A DNA stretch of 64,000 nt from Hyperoodon ampullatus (taxonomy: Eukaryota > Chordata > Mammalia > Artiodactyla > Ziphiidae), in contig OX457062.1 in the NCBI GenBank assembly GCA_949752795.1, positions 93,609,777-93,673,776 on the forward strand, written 5' to 3'. The position numbers were made by a program, and so were the translations under genes. The notes beneath the pieces are model-generated. The model was not told where the DNA came from. It made no database searches and worked only from the letters and a program-made list of their open reading frames with translations. Below, in pieces: positions 46,174 to 58,199 of the stretch (position 1 is the stretch's first letter; every line of letters begins with the position of its first letter).

Positions 46174-46191
46174 AAACTGCATAAAGGGCAG
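46174..46191 (+). repeat. 5' target-site duplication of the ATG4C-L1 chimera
   Basis: aaactgcataaagggcag, which pairs with aaattgcatatagaccag at 52052-52069 (14 of 18 identical). The 3' copy directly follows the L1 A-rich tail. Confidence 0.7.
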
Positions 46192-46436
46192 TGGCTGGGG
46201 AGCTCGAGATGCCTGTGGCTGCGGCGCTGACGTCGGAGCGACTGCGTGTGTGCTGGCTGCTTTTGTGGCGGCTGCGGCTAGAACTGGAACATTTCCCGAA
46301 CAAAAGACTAAAGTTACAGAAGAATGCAATCAAGTGATGGCTTTTTCTTTAGAATCTGAATATGGAGGTCACGGGAACAGATGAAGCTGCCAAGCTAAAA
46401 ATTAAATTTATATCTGCCTGGAACAACATGAAATAT
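46192..46436 (+). pseudogene. ATG4C: ATG4C 5' fragment (5' UTR plus codons 1-25) joined to L1
   Basis: ATG4C is a cysteine protease that processes ATG8-family proteins in autophagy. The segment begins with CpG-rich text typical of a housekeeping first exon (gctgcggcgctgacgtcgg, about 46222-46240), then a plausible 5' UTR, then ATG at 46362. The reading frame gives MEVTGTDEAAKLKIKFISA and WNNMKY, closely matching the known ATG4C N-terminus (which from memory has MEATGTDEVDKLKTKFISA). The match stops after codon 25 at 46436, and L1 5' sequence starts at once. No catalytic residues are present, so it cannot make a protease. It is in sense orientation with the L1 and inside the same target duplication. 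The frame runs on into L1 and stops at 46491-46493. I am confident of the gene identity, but it rests on recall rather than a search. Confidence 0.8.
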
Positions 46437-46936
46437 ATCATGGGGCTGACAGGGTCTTGTTGTTCCAGCGTGTTGTCAGGCCTGAGGCTCTGAGGTGGGA
46501 GAGGTGAGTTCAGGATATTGGACCACCAGAGACCTCCCAGCCCCACGTAATATCAATCGGCAAGAGCTACCCCAGAGACCTCTGTTTCAACACTAAGACC
46601 CAGCTCCACCCAATGGCCAGCAGATTCCAGCAATGGATGCCCCATGCCAAACAACTAGCTAGACATGAACACAACCCCACCCATTAGCAGAGAGGCTGCC
46701 TAAAATCATAGTCAGTTCACAGACACCCCAAAACACACCGTCAGACGTGGCCCTGCCCACCAGAAAGACAAGAACCAGCCCCACCCAACAGAACACAGTC
46801 ACCAGTCCCCTCTACCAGGAAGCCTACACAAGCCATTGAACCAACCTCACCTACTGGGGGCAGACACCAAAAACAATGGGAACTACAAACCTGCAGCCTG
46901 CGAAAAGGAGACCCCAAACACAGTAAGCTAAACAAA

Positions 46937-47830
46937 ATGACAAGACAGAGAAATATGCAGCAGATGAAGGAGCAAGGTAAAAACCCACCAGACCAAACAA
47001 ATGAAGAGGAAATAGGCAGTCTACCTGAAAAAGAATTCAGAGTAATGATAGTAAAGATATCCAAAATCTTGGAAATAGAATGGAGAAAATACAAGAAACA
47101 TTTAACAAGGACCTAGAAGAACTAAAGAGCAAACAAACAATGATGAACAACACAATATATGAAATTAAAAATTCTCTAGAAGGAATCAGTGGCAGAATAA
47201 CTGAAGCAGAAGAATGGATAAGTGACCTGGAAGATAAAATAGTGGAAATAACTACTGCAGAGGAGAATAAAGAAAAAGGAATGAAAAGAATTGAAGACAG
47301 TCTCAGAGACCTCTGGGACAACATTAAACACAACAACATTCGAATTATAGGGGTCCCAGAAGAAGAAGAGAAAAAGAAGGGGTCTGAGAAAATACTTGAA
47401 GAGATTATAGTTGAAAACTTCCCTAACATGGGAGAGTAAATAGTCAATCAAATCCAGGAAGCTCAGAGAGTCCCATACAGGATAAATCCAAGGAGAAACA
47501 CACCAAGACACATATTACTCAAACTATCAAAAACTAAATACAAAGAAAAAATATTAAAAGCAGCAAGGGAAAAGCAACAAATAACATACAAGGGAATCCC
47601 CCAAAAGGTTAACAGCTGATCTTTCAGCAGAAACTCTGCAAGCCAGAAGGGAGTGGCAGGACATACTTAAAGTGATGAAAGGGAAAAACCTACAACCAAG
47701 ATTACTCTAGAAAGCAAGATCTCATTCAGATTCAAGGGAGAAATTAAAACCTTTACGGACAAGCAAAAGGTAAGAGAATTCAGCACTACCAAAGCAGCTT
47801 TACAACAAATGCTAAAGGAACTTCTCTAGG
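46937..47830 (+). pseudogene. L1 ORF1 (degraded)
   Basis: ORF1p is the L1 RNA-binding chaperone: coiled coil, RRM, C-terminal domain. The frame opens at 46937 (MTRQRNMQQMKEQ) and shifts near 47050 by an apparent single-base loss. The coiled coil and RRM start then read on in another frame from 47080 (MEKIQETFNKDLEELK to NNIRIIGVPEEEEK). A premature stop lies at 47437-47439, where a Gly-Glu is followed by TAA instead of a sense codon. The remainder, the C-terminal domain, is also broken. Not functional. Confidence 0.9.
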
Positions 47831-47887
47831 CAGGAAACAAAAGAGAAGGAAAAGACCTACAATAACAAACACAAAACAATTAAGAAA

Positions 47888-50800
47888 ATGGTAATAGGAA
47901 CATACATATCGATAATTACCTTAAATGTAAATGGATTAAATGCTCCAACCAAAAGACATAGATTGGCTGAATGGATACAAAAACAAGACCCATATATATG
48001 CTGCCTACAAGAGACCCACTTCAGACCTAGGGACACATACAGACTGAAAGTAAGGGGGTGGAAAAAGATATTCCATGCAAATGGAAATCAAAAGAAAGCT
48101 GGAGTAGCAATTCTCATATCAGACAAAAATAGACTTCAAAATAAAGACTATTACAAGAGGTAAAGAAGGACATTAAATAATGAACAAGTGATCAATCCAA
48201 GAAGAAGATAGAACAATTGTAAATACTTATGCACCCAACATAGGAGCACCTCAATACATAAGGCAAATGCTAACAGCCATAAAAGGGAAAATCGACAGTA
48301 ACACAATAATAGTAGGGGACTCTAACACCCCACATTCACCAATGGACAGATCATCCAAAATGAAAATTAATAAGGAAACATAAGCTTTAAATGACACATT
48401 AGACCAAATGAACTTAAATGATATTTATAGGACATTCCATCCAAAACCAACAGAATACACTTTCTTCTCAAGTGCTCATGGAACATTCTCCAGGATAGGT
48501 CATATCTTGGGTCACACATCAAGCCTTGGTAAATTTAAGAAAATTGAAATTGTATCAAGTATCTTTTCTGACCACAACGCTATGAGACTAGATATCAATT
48601 ACAGGAAAAAAACTGTAAAAAATACAAACACATGGAGGATAAACAATACACTACTAAATAACCAAGAGATCACTGAAGAAATCAAAGAGGAAATCAAAAA
48701 ATACCTAGAAACAAATGAGAATGAAGACACGACCACCCAAAACCTATGTGATGCAGCAAAAGCAGTTCTAAGAGGGAAGTTTTTAGCAATATAATCCAAC
48801 CACAAGAAACAAGAAAAATCTCAAATAAACAACCTAACCTTACACCTAAAGCAATTAAAGAAAGAAGAACAAAAAAACCCCCAAGGTTAGCAGAAGAAAA
48901 AATCATAAAGATCAGATCAGAAATAAATGAAAAAGAAATGAAGGAAACAATCACCAAGATCAACAAAACTAAAAGCTGGTTCTTTGAGAAGATAAACAAA
49001 ATTGATAAACCATTAGTCAGACTCATCAAGGAAAAAAGGGAGAAGACTCAAATCAATAGAATTAAAAATGAAAAAGAAGTAACAACTGACACTGCAGAAA
49101 TACAAATGATCACAAGAGATTACTACAAGCAACTATATGCCAATAAAATGGACAACCTGGAAGAAATGGACAAATTTTTAGAAAAGCACAACCTTCTGAG
49201 ACTGAACCAGGAAGAAATAGAAAACATAAACAGACCAGTCACAAGCACTGAACTTGCAACTGTGATTAAAAATCTCCCAAAAAACAAAAGCCCAGGACCA
49301 GATGGCTTCACAGGCGAATTCTATCAAACATTTAGAGAAGAGCTAATACCTATCCTTCTCAAACTCTTCCAAAATATAGCAGACGGAGGAACACTCCCAA
49401 ACTCATTCTACGAGGCCACCATCACCCTGATACCAAAACCAGACAAAGATGTCACAAAGAAAGAAAACTACAGGCCAATATCACTAATGCAAAAATCCTC
49501 AACAAAATACTAGCAAAAGAACCCACAGCACATTAAAAGGATCATACACCATGATCAAGTGGGGTTTACCTCAAGAATGCAAGGATTCTTCAATATATGC
49601 AAATCACTCAATGTGATAAATCATATTAACAAACTGAAGGAGAAAAACCATATGATCATCTCAGTAGATGCAGAAAAAGCTTTCAACAAAATTCAACAAC
49701 GATTTATGATAAAAATCCTCCAGAAAGTAGGCATAGAGGGAACTTTCCTCAACATAATAAAGGCCATATATGACAAACCCACAGCCAACATCATTCTCAA
49801 TGGTGAAAAACTGAAACCATTTCCACTAAGATCAGGAACAAGACCAGGTTGCCCACTCTCACCACTATTATTCAACATAGTTTTGAAAGTTTTAGCCACA
49901 GCAATCAGAGAAGAAAAGGAAATAAAAGGAATGCAAATCAGGAAAGAAGAAGTAAAACTGTCATTGTTTGCAGATGACATGATACTATTCATAGAGAATC
50001 TTAAAGATGCTACCAGAAAACTATTAGAGCTAATCAATGAATATGATAAAGTAGCAGGATACAAAATTAATGCACAGAAATCTCTTACATTCCTATACAC
50101 TAATGATGAAGAATCTGGAAGAGAAATTAAGGAAACATTCCCATTTACCATTGCAGCAAAAAGAATAAAATACGTAGGAATAAACCTAACAAAGGAGAAA
50201 AAAGACCTGTATGCAGAAAATTATAAGACCCTGATGAAAGAAATTAAAGACGATACAAACAGATGGAGAGACATACCATGTTCTTGGATTGGAAGAATCA
50301 ACACTGTGAAAATGACTATACTTCCCAAGGCAATCTACAGATTCAATGCAATCCCTGTCAAACTACCAATGGCATTTTCCACAGAAATAGAACAAAATAT
50401 TTCACAATTTGTATGGATACACAAAAGACCCTGAATAGCCAAAGCAATCTTGAGAAAGAAAAACGGAGCTGGAGTAATCAGGCTCCCTGACTTCAGACTA
50501 CACTACAAAGCTACAGTAATCAAGACAGTATGGTACAGGCACAAAAATAGAAATATAGATCAATGGAACAGGATAGAAAGCCCAGAGAGAAACCTAGGCA
50601 CATATGGTCACCTTATCTTTGAAAAAGGAGGCAAGAATATACAATGGAGGAAAGACAGCCTCTTCAATAAGTGGTGCTGGGAAAACTGGGCAGCTACATG
50701 TAAAAGAATGAAATTAGAACACTCCCTAACACCATATAAAAAAATAAACTCAAAATGGAATAAAGACCTAAATGTAAGGGCAGACACTATAAAACTCTTA

Positions 50801-51725
50801 GAGGAAAACATAGGCAGAACACTCTGACATAAATCACAGAAAGATCCTTTTTGACCCACCTCCTAGAGAAATGGAAATTAAAAAAAACAAACAAATGGGA
50901 TCTAATGAAACTTAAAAGCTTTGCACAGCAAAGGAAACCATAAACAAGACGAAAAGACAACCCTCAGAATGGGAGAAAATATCTTCAAATGAAGCAACTG
51001 ACAAATGATTAATCTCCAAAATATACAAGCAGCTCACGCAGCACAATATCAAAAAAACAAACAACCCAATCCAAAAATGGGCAGAAGACCTAAATAGACA
51101 TTCCTCCAAAGAAGATATAGAGATTACAGCAAACACATGAAAGGATGCTCAACATCACTAATCATTAGAGAAATGAAAATCAAACTACAATGAGGTATCA
51201 CCTCACACTGGTCAAAATGCCCATCATCAAAAAATATACAAACACTAAATGCTGGAGAGGATTTGGAGAAACGGGAATCCTCTTGCACTGTTGGTGGGAA
51301 TGTAAATTGATACAGCCACTATGGAGAACAGTATGGAGGTTCCTTAAAAAACTAAAAATAGAACTACCATATGACCCACCAATGCCACTACTGGGCATAT
51401 ACTCTGAGAAAACCATAATTCAAAAAGTCATGTACCACAATGTTCATTGCAGTTCTATTTATAATAGCCAGGACATGGAAGCAACCTAAGTGTCCTTCGA
51501 CAGATGAATGGATAAAGAAGATGTGGCACATATATACAATGGAATATTACTTGGCCATAAAAAGAAACGAAATTGAGTTATTTGTAGTGAGGTGGATGGA
51601 GCTAGAGTTTGTCATAGAGTGAAGTAAGTCAGAAAGAGAAAAACAAATACCGTATGCTAACACATATATATGGAATCTGAAAAGAAAAAAAATGGTTCTG
51701 ATGAACCTAGGGGCAGGACAGGAAT
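47888..51725 (+). pseudogene. L1 ORF2 (endonuclease and reverse transcriptase, degraded)
   Basis: ORF2p cuts the target and copies L1 RNA into it. The endonuclease begins at 47888 with LNVNGLNAP and LQETH, both conserved, but breaks at 48161-48163. Further on, the catalytic Asp-Phe-Asn reads Asp-Ser-Asn (about 48316) and the Arg-Ile-Asp-His motif reads RIGHILG, losing an active-site Asp; the later SDH is kept. The reverse transcriptase spans 48938-49513 and, after a frame change, 49559-50434, with an intact FADD at 49967-49978. The C-terminal Cys motif (51261-51330) reads CWRGFGE, lacking its second Cys. Multiple stops follow. Not functional. Confidence 0.93.
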
Positions 51726-52051
51726 AAAGACACAGACATAGAGAATGGACTTGAGGACATGGGGAAGGAGAAGGGTAAGCTGGGATGAAGTGAGAGAGTA
51801 GCATGGACATATATACACTATCTAATGTAAAGTAGATACCTAGTGGGAAGCAGCTTCATCTCACAGGGAGATCAGCTCGGTGCTTTGTGTCCACCTAGAG
51901 GGGTGGGATAGGGAGGCTGGGAGGGAGATGCAAGAGGGAGGGGATATGGGGATATATGTATACATACAGCTGATTCACTTTGTTATACAGGAGAAACTAA
52001 CAAAACATTGTAAAGCAATTATACTCCAATAAAGATGTTAAAAAAATAAAT

Positions 52052-52069
52052 AAATTGCATATAGACCAG
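52052..52069 (+). repeat. 3' target-site duplication of the ATG4C-L1 chimera
   Basis: aaattgcatatagaccag, partner of 46174-46191. It lies directly after the A-rich tail of the L1. Confidence 0.7.
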
Positions 52070-53512
52070 CATTTCCCAGCTTCTGTTTAATGGAATACCA
52101 GCGTCCCACTGGTTATTAGGGAAGACACCAGGCATTCCAATTTATTTACATCCATTGTAGACCAAGTAATATCTGATGGTTATTTTTAGCTGTCCCCCTT
52201 TTCTCTGCAATGGTTCACTCCAGGGTCCTGTATGGGTTATATTTTTAGATATAAACCCGACTATTAAGTTTCCAGATCTGATATTTAAATAATTCTGAGA
52301 AACAAAGCTAGGCCGTTGTGTTTCCTACACGATTTCTCAGAGACCTGACTGCAGTGCTGGGCAATGCTGAGGCCCTGACTGTGTGCTGCTCAGAGGGTAA
52401 TGTAATATGTAGCATTTCCCAAACTTATTTGATGATGGTCCCCTTTTCTCTAAACCAGTAATGCCTTATTGACCGCTCGACTTTTTGTGGGTTTTTTTGT
52501 TTGTTTTGTTTTTTTTTAATTTGAAATGCTGGCTGAGAGCCTTTGGGAAAAGACAAATGCAGAGGCAAAGCATTAAGAGATCCTCAGAAGTCTCTAGCCC
52601 AAAGCAACTAGTTTGCTAAAGTGCTCCAGAAACACAGATATTAGGCCCAGGGGCCCCGTAGGTCCTCAGGATGGGGATGCAAGGCAGTAGCCAGAGGTGG
52701 GTGTGGGGTGAAGGGGAGGTCCACTGTCTGTTCTATGGCACGATGTGCCGCCCCCGCTCCCTGTGTGGTGTGAGGGGCACAGACCACGTTGCTTGAGCCT
52801 TAAAGGATGCAAGGGTGAATGGATCCAGATGGGTCCCCTGGAAGCCAAGTACAGTCCCCGCCTGGCATCTCGGCCCAACCTTTACTCCTGGGCTGGGAGC
52901 TAAAACTATTCCCGAAGCTTGAATTGCAGGCTATGGAGATAATTCTTCTGGGGAGGTGGGGCCGCAATGCTGCATGATTCCCCTTTGCTGGCTGTGATAT
53001 CAGTCTCCATACTGTCAATTTCATAAACTGTAAGGAATTTACAAAGTCACTCATTAAGGTCCTGCCGAGGAGAGCTCCTGAGGTGCCTGAGGCTGAGGTT
53101 CCCTTCATGTTTTCTGAATGCATCAAGTAGGGGGTGGGAGTGGAGGAACCCTGCCCCCAGAAGTCCAGAGGGAAGGAATCCCATGGATTCCACATTTCCC
53201 CCATCCAAACTCTCCTCCACAGACAAGTGGGACTTGGTAACAGCCCTCTGATGACTGAAGAGGAAGGAGGATGGGCAGCTTCCTGCCCGAGAGGGAAAAC
53301 CAGTGTTTAAATGTAGCTTTCTTCCTTTCTGGAGCCCAAGCCTTATTTTGGAACCCCAAAATAAAACAGAGAGGTCTGGGAGACTGAGGTTTCACTGCTT
53401 CCCCCTGACCCCAGGAGCTCTTTTCCCTTTTATAGCTCTGGAGGTGGACAGATTCTCCAGAAAGAGAGATTAATAGTTACCGAGGCCTCCCTGGGCCTCA
53501 CACCATCCTTGG
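52070..53512. other. Unique GRIK4 intron sequence
   Basis: The text near 52060-52140 ('agcatttcccagcttctg') and 52405-52445 could be decayed DNA transposon. A T/G-rich stretch lies at 52483-52525. No exon is recognised. Confidence 0.4.
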
Positions 53513-53514
53513 TA

Positions 53515-53698
53515 TTTTCCGTATGTTAAGTAGTTTTTCCTCCCAAATAGTGACACAGGTTCCCACATTTTACAGGTAAGGTACCTGAGGCTCAGAGAAG
53601 CCAGAGGACTTGTCCAAAGACAGAGCCAGAGAGAAATAAAGCTGAGATTTGGCTAAAAGCCCATGCTCCTTCCAATAGGCCACACCACCTTCTGGAAA
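53515..53698 (-). repeat. MIR SINE
   Basis: Reverse MIR: 'cccacattttacaggtaagg', 'ctgaggctcagagaagcc' and 'ttgtccaaagacagagcc'. Confidence 0.75.
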
Positions 53699-55030
53699 AG
53701 CCCCAAAGCAGAGATCAGGCCCAGCAGACAAAACCCGCCCTGACCTGCCTGGTGGCCCTCTCCATTCCGCCCACCAGAGAGGCTGCTTTCAGGGGTCTGT
53801 TGGTATCTCTGCAGGACTGGTGGCTCCTGAGGGCCAAGGACGTGCCTCCTATGGCCTCAGGGGTCCCCCTGGGAGCCTCTCCCCTGCTGGGAGAGGAGGC
53901 AGCCCCCTCTGAGGCTACTGCTGTGCCACTGATGAGACCAGACTCTCACGGGCCATTGAGCTGACGGGCATATATTCGGTTCACTCAAGGGTGAATCCTG
54001 TACCTCCTTCAAAGAGCAGAAAAAACAGCTCCACTGAACTGTGCTCTCAGGCAAGAAATGAGCTGAGTTCTGGCTGGGATGTCTGGCTGCAGGTGTTTGA
54101 TGCAGTGGGAGACAAAGGTGGGAAAGGAGCTGAGTTATCCGGGCTGCATAAAGCCTGTGGGAAAGCTGCCAGTGGCCTGGGTCCCAGCCTTAGGGGATGG
54201 GAGGGCTGGACACTCCACGGAACTTGCTTCCTGCCTGTGGGGGAGGAGTCTTGGGGTCAGAATCTGAGCTGTGTGCCCTCTGCAGACCAGTGGTAGATCC
54301 ATGGGGTGGAACCACAGGGGTCCATCTGCATGAGGGACTGAGGATCCACAAGAGAGGATATTTGTCCTGAGAGAAAAGGGAGTAATGGTAAATCTGGTTT
54401 AAGAATTTAAGAAAAACTGGCAGGAAGAGAAATAACTTCGGGTCCAGCGTGGCTCATGGACCTAGCCCTGCCCTTTGGGCCAAATACTTGAGAGCGTGAA
54501 ACAAAGAACAAGCCAAAACAGGAGAGAGGTTTTCTTTAGGATACTGAGCGTATAAAGCAGCCCTGTTTCCTTCCCCGGGCAGCAGAGGGTCCACAGAGAG
54601 GATGGGGAACATTATATCCACATCAGGACACCAAAAAGGACTTGAGGGTCAGGAGTTAGAGATGGGCCTGGAGCCACTGGGACTCACGGAGGGTCTGAGG
54701 TCAGGCTGGGGGGTCCCAGCCATTATGCTGGAGATGGGGGCATAATATATAGAGTAGGCATACACAACAAATATTTGATGAATGAAAATATACCTTCAAA
54801 TATACCGTTCCTCAGGCTGGTGTGGTCTGGAGAGCCCAGAGTTGCAAAAGCAATGCCACATACCGGTCTTGGGTAGAGCAGGTGACAAGCGGTTTATCAT
54901 CTGGGGCCATGAGCATCAACCCTGTCTTAGGGAGGGTGCCAAGTTTACACAGCTGGGGTCAGTCGGGTCTGGAATCCAGTACATAGAACAGAGCTCTGTG
55001 ATGCTGAAGGGAGCTCACCCCTGTCCTAAT
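53699..55030. other. Unique GRIK4 intron sequence
   Basis: Fairly GC-rich. Open frames on both strands have no recognisable product. Confidence 0.4.
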
Positions 55031-55034
55031 CCCA

Positions 55035-55148
55035 AACCCAACAATTAATGATTGTCACCTTGGGCAAGTCACTTAACCTCCCCAAGTGACAGTGATGATA
55101 ACAGTTCACCCATCAATTTATCATGAGGATTAAAGATGATGAAATGTC
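55035..55148 (+). repeat. MIR SINE fragment
   Basis: Forward MIR: 'caccttgggcaagtcacttaacctcc' and 'catgaggattaaagatgatg'. Confidence 0.75.
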
Positions 55149-55404
55149 TCGGGCCCCACAGGGAGCAGCAGAAGAATCCAAGCCAAGAGCCCTCCCAGGG
55201 TGAGGGGCTAAGCCTCCCACATCTCTGTTAGCATAGAAATGAAAGCCACTGGGGGCTTGAGGGGCCTTCAAAGCACTTTATTTTCCTAAATAGTTTTCAC
55301 TGCTCATTTGCATAGTAAATCCTTTTTTAATAGCAGAGTTAGCTCCTCCTTCCCCAGGGCTCTGCCATCAGGCCTCAGCCCATTGGCCAGATGATACGTT
55401 TGTT

Positions 55405-55535
55405 TTCTCCTCACTGCAGACTGTGGGCTGCAAAGGCAGGCTTTGCCCTACTCACCCGTCTATTTCCAGGGCCTGGCACAGTTCCTGTCACAGACAGTCT
55501 CAATAACTGTGTGTTGAATGGATGGACTTTGAACC
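55405..55535 (+). repeat. L2 LINE 3' end
   Basis: 'gtctatttccagggcctggcacagttcctg' and 'ctcaataactgtgtgttgaatgg'. Confidence 0.75.
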
Positions 55536-55639
55536 TCTACCCTGACCAATTCCAATTCCAATTCCAAACGATCAGAGTCCAAATTAATGAGGTTTCAGTG
55601 TAATTAACACTGACATTTTTTTCGCAATTCAGATTCAGA

Positions 55640-56595
55640 TATCTTGCTTCAAAGGACATCATCAAGAAAGTGAAAAGACAGCCCACAAAATAAGAGAAAA
55701 TATTTGCAAATCATAAGGGACTTGTATGTAGAATATATAGAGAATTCTTACAACTTAATAATAAAGACAAATAACCCAATCAAAAATGAGCCAAAGAACG
55801 GAATAGATATTTCCCGAAAGATCTACAAATGGCCAATCAGCACATGAAAAGATGCCCAACATCATTAGCCACTAATGATGAAATACAAATTTGAAATACA
55901 AATCAAAACCACATGAGATAGGATGTGCAGAAATACATGGCCAGTGGGAATGTAAAATGGTATATAGTCCATTTGGAAAACAGTTTAGCAATTCCTCAGA
56001 AAGTTAAACATAGAATTATTACCATATAACCTAGAAATTCTACTCCTAGTTATATGCCCAAGAGAAAGGAAAACATATGTCCACACAAAAACTTGTACAC
56101 TGATGTTCAGAGCAGCATTATTCATAATAGTCAGAAAGTGGAGAAAACTCAAATGTCCATTAACTGATGAATGGATGAATAAAATGTGGCCTATCCATCC
56201 AATGGAATATTATTCAGTCATAAAAGGGAATGAAGTACTGATACGTGCTACAACATGGATGGACCTTGAAAACATTATGCCACGTGAAAAAAGCCAGGCA
56301 CAAAAGGCCACAGATTATATAATACTATTTGTATGAAATATCCAGAGTAGATAAATCCACAGAAACAGAAAGTAGATCAGTGGTTGCCAGGGGCCGGGAG
56401 GGATGAGGAAATAAAGGAGTGACACAGGGTTTCCATTTTGAGGTGATGAAAAATATTCTAAAAGTGATGGTGGTAATAGTTTACGACTACAGATATACTA
56501 AAAACCACTGAATTGCATACTTTAAATGGGTGAATTGTCTGGTATGTGAATTATATCTCAACAAAGCTGTTTAAGATAACAAGAAAAAACAACAG
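55640..56595 (+). repeat. Old L1, ORF2 C-terminus and 3' UTR
   Basis: 'aaaggacatcatcaagaaagtg', 'tggccaatcagcacatgaaaagatg', 'gcagcattattcataatagtc', 'ttcagtcataaaagggaatgaag' and 'tatatctcaacaaagctg' in order; degraded. Confidence 0.85.
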
Positions 56596-56904
56596 ACCAA
56601 AAAAAAAAAAACAGATGACTTCCTTTTCCTGACATCTAACTCTAACATCTAACTCTCAAGCCTCTGACTTTGGAAAACAAGGATATGAGTGGGTTCTTAC
56701 CTATCGAATCCTCCACAGCACCTAAAACAGGGCTGGAGGTAGAATACCTACTCAAAACATATTTCTGGAATTGAAATGATGACCAATTAGTCAAAAATGA
56801 AAATAAGGTATGTAGCCTCTCATTCAAATGCAAAATCATCTGGGTAATCATCTCCTGACGTCTGGAGGGGACTCGCTGACCTATTTCAGTTTTGTCTAAC
56901 CACA

Positions 56905-57035
56905 ACTGGTTAGGATGGGTATGGTCCCCATTTTACAGAAGAGGAAATCGAGTGCCAATGAAATGAAAGGATTGGTCTGAGGTTGCAGCTAGTGGGTAAC
57001 AATGGTGCAAATGGCTGGACTCCAGTATTCACGAC
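56905..57035 (-). repeat. MIR SINE fragment
   Basis: Reverse MIR core 'ccccattttacagaagagg' and 'aggttgcagctagtggg'. A weak L2 3' piece may precede it at 56700-56780. Confidence 0.65.
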
Positions 57036-58195
57036 CTGTGTTACTTCTCCCTTCCCTAAGCAAAGCTACCCTAGCTTACCTCCCCTCCCCGCCCTACACC
57101 CCACGTTGTGTCTGATCACTCACCTGCTCACCAGGGCTTGGCATCTGCCTGTGCTGCCCAGCCTCAAGCCAGAAGCCCCTCAGATTCACCTCAACTGGCT
57201 GAACGCAGAGCAGGGCTCAGGTGAAGCACTTCGGCTCTGGGGAAAGCTGGGCAAAGCTCCAGAGCTCTCCTGTCTTCTCCAAATCACCAACCCTGCGCTC
57301 AGCCTCTTCCCTGCCAAGGACGTGGTGGGATGAGCAGGGCCACCTTGAGTACAAGTGCCCCCCCCCCCCGCCAGCTGAGTACCCCTGGTACTCTCAGGCC
57401 AACTTCCCTGGAGGCTGCAAGATGCAGAGAGTGTGGAGGGGCAGGACCGAGGAGGCTGCGGCCCCTTGAGGGCATCTTCCAGCCCAGGCCCACAGTTCTT
57501 CCGCCTCCGCCCCAGGATTGGGTGGGACGTCCTCTGCCCTCACCCTGGAGAAGAGGCTCAGAAGCCTGCCGTGTGTCACCAGTCTCTGCCAGGTTTTGTG
57601 CCTTGGCTGTGCAAACAGTGACAACAGGTGGCCCTTTCTCCCCTCTTTAAAGGACCAGAGAGCAGAACAAAGGAGAAGCAAGACAGGTAGAGTGAGCTCT
57701 GGACAGGGCACAGGTGTGGAGGGGGTGGGGGGTAGTGCAGGAGGTTGCATCCCAGTCCTGGCCCCTCAGCAAGGCTGTGTGCTCCCTGCTCCCCCATTGC
57801 ACAGAGAAGGTTAGAAGGCATCACCAATTAATGAAAGTGGGAGAGCTTTAAAAGCAAATTTAAACTGATGACCTTTTTAAGGGTCACTCAAAGGCTAACT
57901 TTGTTGAGCTATCCATGATTATGAGAAGACCCTCCGGGCCCAGGAAAGAAGCAGATCTCCCCACTTCCTGCCCAAACTCAGATTACTTCCGCCTTTGCAA
58001 CAACTCTCAGACTGTGGACTGGCTCCACCCTGGCAGGTTGTGTGACTCTGGACCGAGTATCAGATAATGTGGCAAGGGGCCTCTGCTGAGGATGACTCCC
58101 CGTGCAAAGTTACACCCCAGTGATTACCACAAAACTCCACCAGGAGAGCTGTTGCTTCACTTTCAAGGACCTCACTCACTAAAACGCAGCGGATT
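57036..58195. other. Unique, GC-rich GRIK4 intron
   Basis: It includes a C10 run at 57360-57369 and several overlapping open frames without recognisable products. CpG is not enriched enough to call an island by eye. Confidence 0.4.
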
Positions 58196-58199
58196 TTAA

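Larger units (their letters stand above)
46437..52051 (+). mobile_element. Near full-length L1 retrotransposon (inactive), with ATG4C 5' extension
   Basis: It has a 5' UTR (46437-46936), degraded ORF1, ORF2 and 3' UTR, and ends 'caataaagatgtt' plus an A-rich tail at 52039-52051. Its phrases match cetartiodactyl L1 elements. The reading frames are broken by point stops and small indels but no large deletion was seen. The 3' UTR closely resembles 1-284 and inverted 20005-20300, so it is of a similar subfamily, but its duplicated target is 4 of 18 diverged, so the insertion is not recent. Confidence 0.95.
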
